This document shows positions 58,063-64,000 of a DNA stretch of 64,000 nt, in pieces. This DNA is from Ahaetulla prasina (Eukaryota; Chordata; Lepidosauria; Squamata; Colubridae). Position 1 is the first letter of the stretch, and each line of letters opens with the position of its first letter. The notes beneath the pieces were generated by a model, which was given only the letters and a program-made list of their open reading frames with translations, was not told the DNA's origin and searched no databases. The stretch spans positions 142,432,464 to 142,496,463 of the forward strand of contig NC_080541.1 of the NCBI RefSeq assembly GCF_028640845.1, given 5' to 3'. Both the position numbers and the translations under genes were made by a program.

Positions 58063-61000
58063 CCTCCCTCCCTCCCTCCCTCCCTCTCTCTCTCCCCCTC
58101 CTTCCCTCTGTGTGTGTGTGTGTGTGTGTGTTTGCTTGCTTGCTTATTAAGATGAGTATGCAGTTCAGACTTCTGTTACATTGAATGTGTTCTTGCAGGA
58201 AACAAATTCCAAAAACTAAGTGTATTGTGCAACCCCCCTCCCCCCCCAAAAAATATAGTTATAATTTATAGTTCAGTGTTCTGTACAAATCCAAGCAATT
58301 AGATTAACTCAGTTAATCGAGATTTAGCGTTTTTTTGCCAACAAGGTCTATCCCTGATAATATCTCTAAAGATATACAAAGTATTATTTCTCTCAGTTTA
58401 ATAGCCTGTTTTTCTATTTTCTGTATAATTCTATATGAATTATTCTGTGAAAGTTTAAAGTAAGCTTATGGAATATATTTCCTGTGTTGCAAAAAGAATA
58501 GAACACTGAACTTGGCAATAACACTTTTGTTTGAATTCTTGCTTTCTGACCCTTCATCCTCCGCAAAATTAAAAAGAATCAGGGCTGTTTATTTCTCTTC
58601 ATATCTTTGCAAATGCCTTAGTTATGATGTATTGTTTCAGTGTTTGTGTAAGGGCTCAATGAACCAAGAGAACACTATGTTTGTATAGTGATAGAAATGA
58701 TTATGGGCTGAATACTGTATTGTATGTAAAATATGAAAACCACTTACTAGTAACCAGTTGCTGCTAAATAATTTTACATAATGTATGTTACATAGGTTTT
58801 TGATAATAGCCCAAAGTGCTTTTTCTTTTAATGCAGTAAAATTGCCATGTGCAGGTTTTAATACAGCTTGAAATGTACTGAGACAGTATCTGAGAAAACC
58901 AAGATGTAAGCACATCTTCAGCAGATTAGATGAACACTGTAGAAATAATAAGCACTCAAGTCATAGATTTAACTGTTACTTTCTAGGACTATGGCATATT
59001 TCTTCATTGTATATTGAATTACAATAAATTTCCAATTTAAAAAATTACATAGTGGCTTCATCTTGTCTCAGATATGTCTGGAGGTTAAATATAAGTCTCA
59101 CTCTCAGTTAAATTTGTTGTGGTTTGAACGTTAGCTTTTAATATTTTAGAAGTTGCTCATGTTCATTATATATGTCTGTATTTTAGAGACTCTACGGGGG
59201 TGGGTAATTCAGTGGTCCACAAGCGGTCTCCTTTGCACCGAAACCAAAAACCACCAATATCCTTGACCAAACTCTCCTCACGGGATGGACAAAAATCCAA
59301 AAAGCCAGTGTGCAAATTTGAAGAAGGTCAAGATGTCCTAGCCAGATGGTCAGATGGCTTGTTTTATCTTGGAACTATCAAAAAGGTAATCCATTTTTAA
59401 TTAACCTTAGTGGCTTACAATGTTTTGTGGCAAAATTGCAAGTTGCTATTATGGCTGCAAATTTATTTTTATTTCAGATAAACAAACTTAAGCAGAGCTG
59501 CTTCGTTATATTTGAAGACAGTTCCAAGTCTTGGGTTCTCTGGAAGGACATACAAACAGGCAAGAATCTTATATCATGATGATGATGATTTGATCCTTTA
59601 GTAATTAATGTAAAACATGGATTTATTTACAAACTCTTTCCAGTTGAGATTCAGAGTGCAGCAGGCATGAGGAAAGGGTTGACCATTCACTTATCTATAG
59701 TGGTGAGTGATAAAGAGGAAGGGCAGCTAGAAATGTAATTGATTTAAGTAGAGATGAAAATTATAAGGGGAGCAACATGCTGAATGCAAAATATGTGTGG
59801 TTCATATATAACCCAAAGACAGATGAGTTGCTGGATTTATAGAATTCATAGGTCTCTTTTATAACTCCTGATCTCAAATACACCAGTCAAACCCCAACTG
59901 AATTCACACTGTTCTAAGTCATGGGTCACAGACCAGAGTGGCTGAGTTCACATATTATGCAAAACAAAACCCAAATCACATTATGTCAGGACTTAGCCAT
60001 CAGCGTTCAAAATGTAAAATATATTCATTTGGTATGAAGCCATGTCTTTTTGTTGTTCTAGGAGCTACTGAAACGGGGGAAATGGTCTGTACAATATGTC
60101 AGGAAGAATATTCAGAAGCACCCAATGAAATGGTTATATGTGATAAGTGTGGTCAAGGTAATTTTAAAAAATAAGTGTAGACATTTTAAAAATGTATTAG
60201 TATATTGTGTGCAGAGGTAGTCCTTAACTTACAACTGTAATTGAGCCTGTAATTACAATCATAAGTTGTGGCAGCCGTTAAACAGGTCACCAGTTTTTGA
60301 TTTTGCCCAATTTTGCAACCTCCTTCACAGCAGTTAAGCAAATACACTGGTTGTTAAGCAAAGCCACTGTACTCAATGGGTGTTTTATGCCATAATCTGG
60401 AAGGTAAGCACTGTTTTCTCACAAATGTCATAAATCGTCATGTGAACATGGGATGCTGTAAAGAGCCATACATGTGGATTAGTTGCCCAGTGTCCAAAAT
60501 ACAATCACATGACTATGGGGAGTGGCCACTGGAACTTTGAAACTGGATTGTAGGTAGCTCTGGGGAGGTCTGCGTAACTTCATATGGTTGCTAAGCGATT
60601 GGTTATGAGTCAAGGACTACCTGTAAACCTAAGTGCATAGGCATTTCTATTGATACTTATTACATTTATGCCATTCTCAATGTCTCATATTGTGTTTTCT
60701 AGTATCGGGACGTTTAATTTAAAATGTTTGGTTATAGATTTTAATTTGGGAGAGGAAGATGTACATCTCTATATTCTCTTAAAGAGTTTTTTTTCCTTTT
60801 TAATTCAGGTTATCATCAACTGTGTCATACACCAAATATCGGTTCTAATGTGATAGATTCAGATGATAAATGGCTCTGCCGGCAGTGTGTCTTTGCAACA
60901 ACAACAAAAGTAAGTTGATTACTTAAAAAAATAATTGCAGTTGAAAATTGATTTTTGTATGGCATTGGATACTAACATTTTCCGGTTTAATGCATTTTAT

Positions 61001-63292
61001 TTTAGAGAGGTGGCGCGCTTAAGAAAGGACCAAATGCTAAAGCACTGCAGGTCATGAAGCAAACATTGCCTTACAATGTAGCTGACCTTGAATGGGATGC
61101 AGGCCATAAAACAAATGCCCAACAGTGTTATTGCTACTGTGGAGGTCCTGGAGAGTAAGGAGTTGACATGCTTATGAAAATATATGTTCAGTTTTTTTTT
61201 CTATGTTCTCTTATTTGTCAAGAATATGTGTGAGATCAAGTGTTATATTTCATAAATATGCCGTAAAACAGCTTTATTGAGCATAGTACCAGGCTCTCAG
61301 AATACTTTCTATTCTTGAGTTTGTGTGAAAAAAATAGTTAAACTATAATCTTGGATCAAGTTTCAATGAATAAATTTGGAAGTTGATTGGTTTAAGACAT
61401 AGTGCTAAATCATGTCAGTGTTTGATTTTGGTTTAGCTTGTCGTATAAACTCTGCCTTTGTGTTATGTTTAATAAAGATGAAATCTGCAAAAGGCAGAAG
61501 TATCAATGAATGCATAGTGACCAGTTAAATCTTCAGGAGCAACTCTCATATAACTACTACTGGTGTAGCTTTCATTTTATTTTTCTTAAAGCAGCCACTT
61601 TAAGAAATGCTAACTGAGAATGACATGAAATAGGATGGTACTCCATTTGCTATAAGTTCATGGATCAGCAAACTGCCAAAAGACAACTTTCCTGTCTCTA
61701 GTCTGGGAACTTTTATTTCTATATGAAATAGTCTATTATATATATAAATGGTGTGATTTTATTAGTTCTAAACTTCATAGTCATGTAACCACATGCTTTT
61801 CTGCTAGATTTACTAGTGAGGTATTTACTGCATAACAATCTTCATTTTTTCTTACTGTTAATGAAGCTGGTATTTGAAGATGCTGCAGTGCTGCAAATGT
61901 AAACAGTGGTTCCATGAGGCTTGTGTGCAGTGCCTGCAAAAGCCAATGCTGTACGGTGACAGGTAAGATATTTTTCTTTGATCTTCTGTTGTGTGTTAGT
62001 TATCCCCTTTGGGAAGAACTGTATTCAGTCCTGTACTCATATATTCTCCATGACTGTAACTGTGATACTCTAGGCAAGATCTGTTTAATTTTAATCTTTT
62101 ATATTTTAAATCTTTTATATTTTAAATTTTATGTCCGTTGGAATGCCTTATTTTAATTGTAATGCTTTTGACACAAACTCTGATATTTTTATTGATACAT
62201 TAATAAATAAATATGCTGCTATTTCAGTGCATTGTTAGACTTATTCTATTTATGGTCTTCCCTGAGTCAAATTTTATCATGAAGATAAAAACATTTAAAA
62301 GATTGATAAGAACATAGACCCAGACTTTTCACTATTTGTTTGAAAACAATCTTTTATTTATCACTTGTTGATATACTTTAACTATGAAAACAGATTTGTT
62401 TTTTGTAGTCTTAAATATCTTGTCAAATGAATTGCTGTCAGTACAATTTAAAAACAAATATGTTCACACACTGAATATGCCTTTTAAACTTTTTTTAAAG
62501 GTTTTATACATTCATTTGTTCAGTTTGTAGTTCTGGACCAGAATACCTCAAACGTTTACCCTTGCAGTGGTAAGTACAATTTAAATCAATATTGGACAAA
62601 AATATTCAGCATCTTATTGCACATCTCTGTAAAGATAGTTTTGTAGTTCCATTATTTGAATGGACTTTGCACAAGTAATTAGAATATGGATATATTAATT
62701 TCGTTATCCTCTTCCCTTCTGGTTTCAGTTGAGAAAGTGAAAAACAAAATATTTAGAAAGCAGGATTTTTTTAGTGAAATAGATCTGCTGATTGTTGGCA
62801 GGCAATAGTTGTGCCTGTCATTACAGAATGGGCCAACTTGCTGCAGCTGACTTGCCATGGCCATCTTGTCGCAGCTGCTTCACCATGGGACAACTCGCCA
62901 TGGGACAGTTCAACACAGGATAACTGGAGAGAGGTGCAAGTAAAATTGCAGCTCACCTCAGCCTTGAGGACTTCCAACCTGAGAAGGTTCAAATGTAAAG
63001 CGAGACAAGGCCCACTGCAATTCACTTATCCCTCTCTTGAATTATCTCATTGAATTGTCCTGCAGCAAGTTGGTCAGGGCCAATCAGCTGCAATGAGTTA
63101 GACAGTTAATGTTCTTATGTTTAAAATGTTAAAACTTACTAATTGTTATTTAAACTTCTGAATTCTAGGGTAGATATAGCACATCTATGCCTTTACAACC
63201 TAAGTGTTATTCATAAAAAGAAATATTTTGATTCAGAACTTGAACTCATGACATACATTAATGAAAATTGGGATCGACTCCATCCTGGTGAA
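55838..63292 (+). CDS. MTF2: MTF2 / Polycomb-like 2, 5' half (exons 1-9, residues 1-307)
   Basis: Coding exons: 55838-55842, 59187-59385, 59478-59559, 60062-60157, 60809-60909, 61006-61154, 61867-61962, 62501-62569 and 63169-63292. Phases are continuous and encode 307 residues; the last visible intron opens at 63293 and the rest of the gene is outside the window. The protein follows vertebrate MTF2 closely. It has a Tudor domain (about 44-101) with cage residues Trp56, Tyr62 and Phe80 plus Asp82; PHD1 (about 102-157) with Cys105, Cys108, Cys122, Cys125, His130, Cys133, Cys151 and Cys154; and PHD2 (about 201-256). After that comes the start of the extended-homologous winged helix. In the known family the nuclear protein reads H3K36me3 through Tudor, binds unmethylated CpG DNA through the winged helix, and recruits PRC2. 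Paralogues PHF1 and PHF19 match less well at the N-terminus. Confidence 0.96.
56113..56139. repeat. (GGGT)n in MTF2 intron 1
   Basis: Six GGGT units; a short (CA)n follows at 56199-56214. Confidence 0.85.
58011..58131. repeat. (TC)n, (CCCT)n and (GT)n compound tract
   Basis: Pure TC dinucleotides, then CCCT units, then (TG)n, in MTF2 intron 1. Confidence 0.95.
59187..59385 (+). CDS. MTF2: MTF2 exon 2: N-terminus and first half of Tudor
   Basis: 199 bp, phase 2 to phase 0, residues 2-68. It carries Trp56 and Tyr62 of the Tudor aromatic cage in [15 protein letters not shown]. The acceptor is ttttag and the donor gtaatc. Confidence 0.95.
59478..59559 (+). CDS. MTF2: MTF2 exon 3: second half of Tudor, GC donor
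   Basis: 82 bp, phase 0 to phase 1, residues 69-95. It contains Phe80, Asp82 and the SWVLWKDIQ strand. The exon ends ACAG and is followed by gcaaga, so the intron is GC-AG; no GT donor nearby keeps the frame into exon 4. Confidence 0.93.
60062..60157 (+). CDS. MTF2: MTF2 exon 4: first part of PHD1
   Basis: 96 bp, phase 1 to 1, with acceptor gttctag and donor gtaatt. It encodes [20 protein letters not shown] followed by ICDKCGQ, which are the first four zinc-binding cysteines (105, 108, 122, 125). Confidence 0.95.
60213..60623. mobile_element. TA-MITE family copy in MTF2 intron 4
   Basis: GAGGTAGTCCTTAACTTACA at the left end and GAGTCAAGGACTACCTG at the right, between exons 4 and 5. Confidence 0.75.
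60809..60909 (+). CDS. MTF2: MTF2 exon 5: second part of PHD1
   Basis: 101 bp, phase 1 to 0, with acceptor aattcag and donor gtaagt. YHQLCHTP and WLCRQC supply His130, Cys133, Cys151 and Cys154 and complete the C4HC3 finger. Confidence 0.95.
61006..61154 (+). CDS. MTF2: MTF2 exon 6: PHD1-PHD2 linker and PHD2 start
   Basis: 149 bp, phase 0 to 2, residues 162-210 plus two bases. It encodes the [19 protein letters not shown] linker and then [11 protein letters not shown], which opens PHD2. The acceptor is ttttag and the donor gtaagg. Confidence 0.95.
61867..61962 (+). CDS. MTF2: MTF2 exon 7: PHD2 core
   Basis: 96 bp, phase 2 to 2. It encodes [20 protein letters not shown] and the following LQKPMLYGD, which hold most of the second finger's zinc ligands. 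The acceptor aatgaag is weakly pyrimidine-rich just upstream, but the phase and protein match fix it. Confidence 0.93.
62501..62569 (+). CDS. MTF2: MTF2 exon 8: PHD2 end
   Basis: 69 bp, phase 2 to 2. It encodes [20 protein letters not shown] and LQW; the C-S-V-C pair closes PHD2. The acceptor is ttaaag and the donor gtaagt. Confidence 0.94.
62800..63080. repeat. Short-period repeat in MTF2 intron 8
   Basis: Imperfect GACAACTCGCCATGGGACAG-like units of about 20 bp (62845-62925) inside a block that looks like a dispersed repeat ending in CTGCAGCAAGTTGG. Confidence 0.45.
63169..63292 (+). CDS. MTF2: MTF2 exon 9: start of winged-helix (EH) region
   Basis: 124 bp, phase 2 to 0, ending at residue 307 (HPGE). 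It encodes [20 protein letters not shown] and then [19 protein letters not shown]. This is the first part of the extended-homologous region that in the family binds CpG DNA. The donor is gtaagt. Confidence 0.95.
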
Positions 63293-64000
63293 GTAAGTTT
63301 TTGAAATATGGATGTTGTTTATGTGTTTCTATAGTTCAAAAGATCAAATAGTTAAACTGTCTAGATATATTTTAACAATTGTTCAATCTATAGTAAAATT
63401 GTACTAGATTTAAAGTTTGTTTTCCTGGTTAATGTTGACATGCTTGTGAACTGTTGTTTTTGAGATTATTTCTTTTAAGTGTTTTTATTTGTATTAAGAT
63501 TTGAAAGTCAGATGTCAGATGCAAAAGATCAGGTCCACACATGAAGATCCAATTAAACATTTATTGCTACTTATGCCTATGCACAGGAATCTTCTCAACT
63601 AATGGTTAGATTTCCCTGGCATTATATAAGGGTCAGCAAAATTCAAGGGAGGTTAGCCTTAGTTTGCTTCTGGCCACGTAGGGATTCTAGGCTGATCCCT
63701 CTTTTAACTGTGCCCCCAGGTTCTGCCACTCCTCCTACAGTTACACATAATCCACATATTTTGTCTATCTTATATATAGTAATATATAAAGTGTGGTCTT
63801 GTAACTGACAGAAGTTTGAATTTTAAAACAACTTTATCTTTTTTAAATAGATTTTTTCAATAAAAATGTTTATATATGTAATCCTTACAATATGTTACTT
63901 CAAAGTTACCTCAAATCTCCCCAGAAAAATGTTATGATGCCATTTTAAAGTTTCAATGGCTACACCCCCAATCATTTGATCACATTTTGGGTGCTTGGAA

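Noticed and set aside
63510..63760. Possible LTR-like segment in MTF2 intron 9
   Set aside because: No paired repeat, target duplication or primer-binding site is visible.

Overview
This is a 64-kb piece of a vertebrate nuclear genome, most likely from an advanced (caenophidian) snake. The genus assignment is inference from the repeats. There are an (AATAG)n tract joined to a CR1/L3-type LINE 3' end, long CR1/L3 reverse-transcriptase remnants, Sauria-type SINEs with a Bov-B-like tail, a Rex1-type LINE, L1 fragments, many hAT-type MITEs with 8-bp target duplications and a TA-flanked MITE family. No bacterial or viral genome organisation is present.

Two spliced protein-coding genes can be built exon by exon. 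At the right edge, on the plus strand, is the 5' half of MTF2 (Polycomb-like 2, a PRC2 accessory factor). Exon 1 lies in a CpG island around 55.3-55.9 kb and holds only the first 5 coding bases. Exons 2-9 run to 63292 and encode residues 1-307: Tudor domain, PHD1, PHD2 and the start of the winged-helix region. The rest lies beyond the window.

On the minus strand, between about 21.5 and 5.95 kb, is a ten-coding-exon gene for a predicted secreted 328-residue protein. It has a signal peptide, one Reeler domain, an acidic linker with N-glycosylation sequons, a dibasic R-x-x-R site, and a C-terminal tail assembled from five phase-0 mini-exons of 39-48 bp plus a short last exon followed by AATAAA. 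All splice phases agree. I do not recognise it as a named gene. It is not a full FRRS1, because it has no DOMON or cytochrome b561 region, and it has no C-terminal membrane segment.

The 34 kb between the two divergent genes (about 21.5-55.3 kb) looks like intergenic sequence dominated by transposons and microsatellites. Notable items are a near-perfect 135-bp palindrome, a twin-primed (5'-inverted) L1 inside a DNA transposon, and a large foldback bounded by mirrored (CA/TA)n and (GT/TA)n tracts. Within the Reeler gene's introns lie a gag-like fragment framed by 172-bp inverted repeats, a 780-bp hAT element with a perfect target duplication, and long (CTTT)n/(CCTT)n tracts. The two genes show no evident functional link; they are only neighbours.
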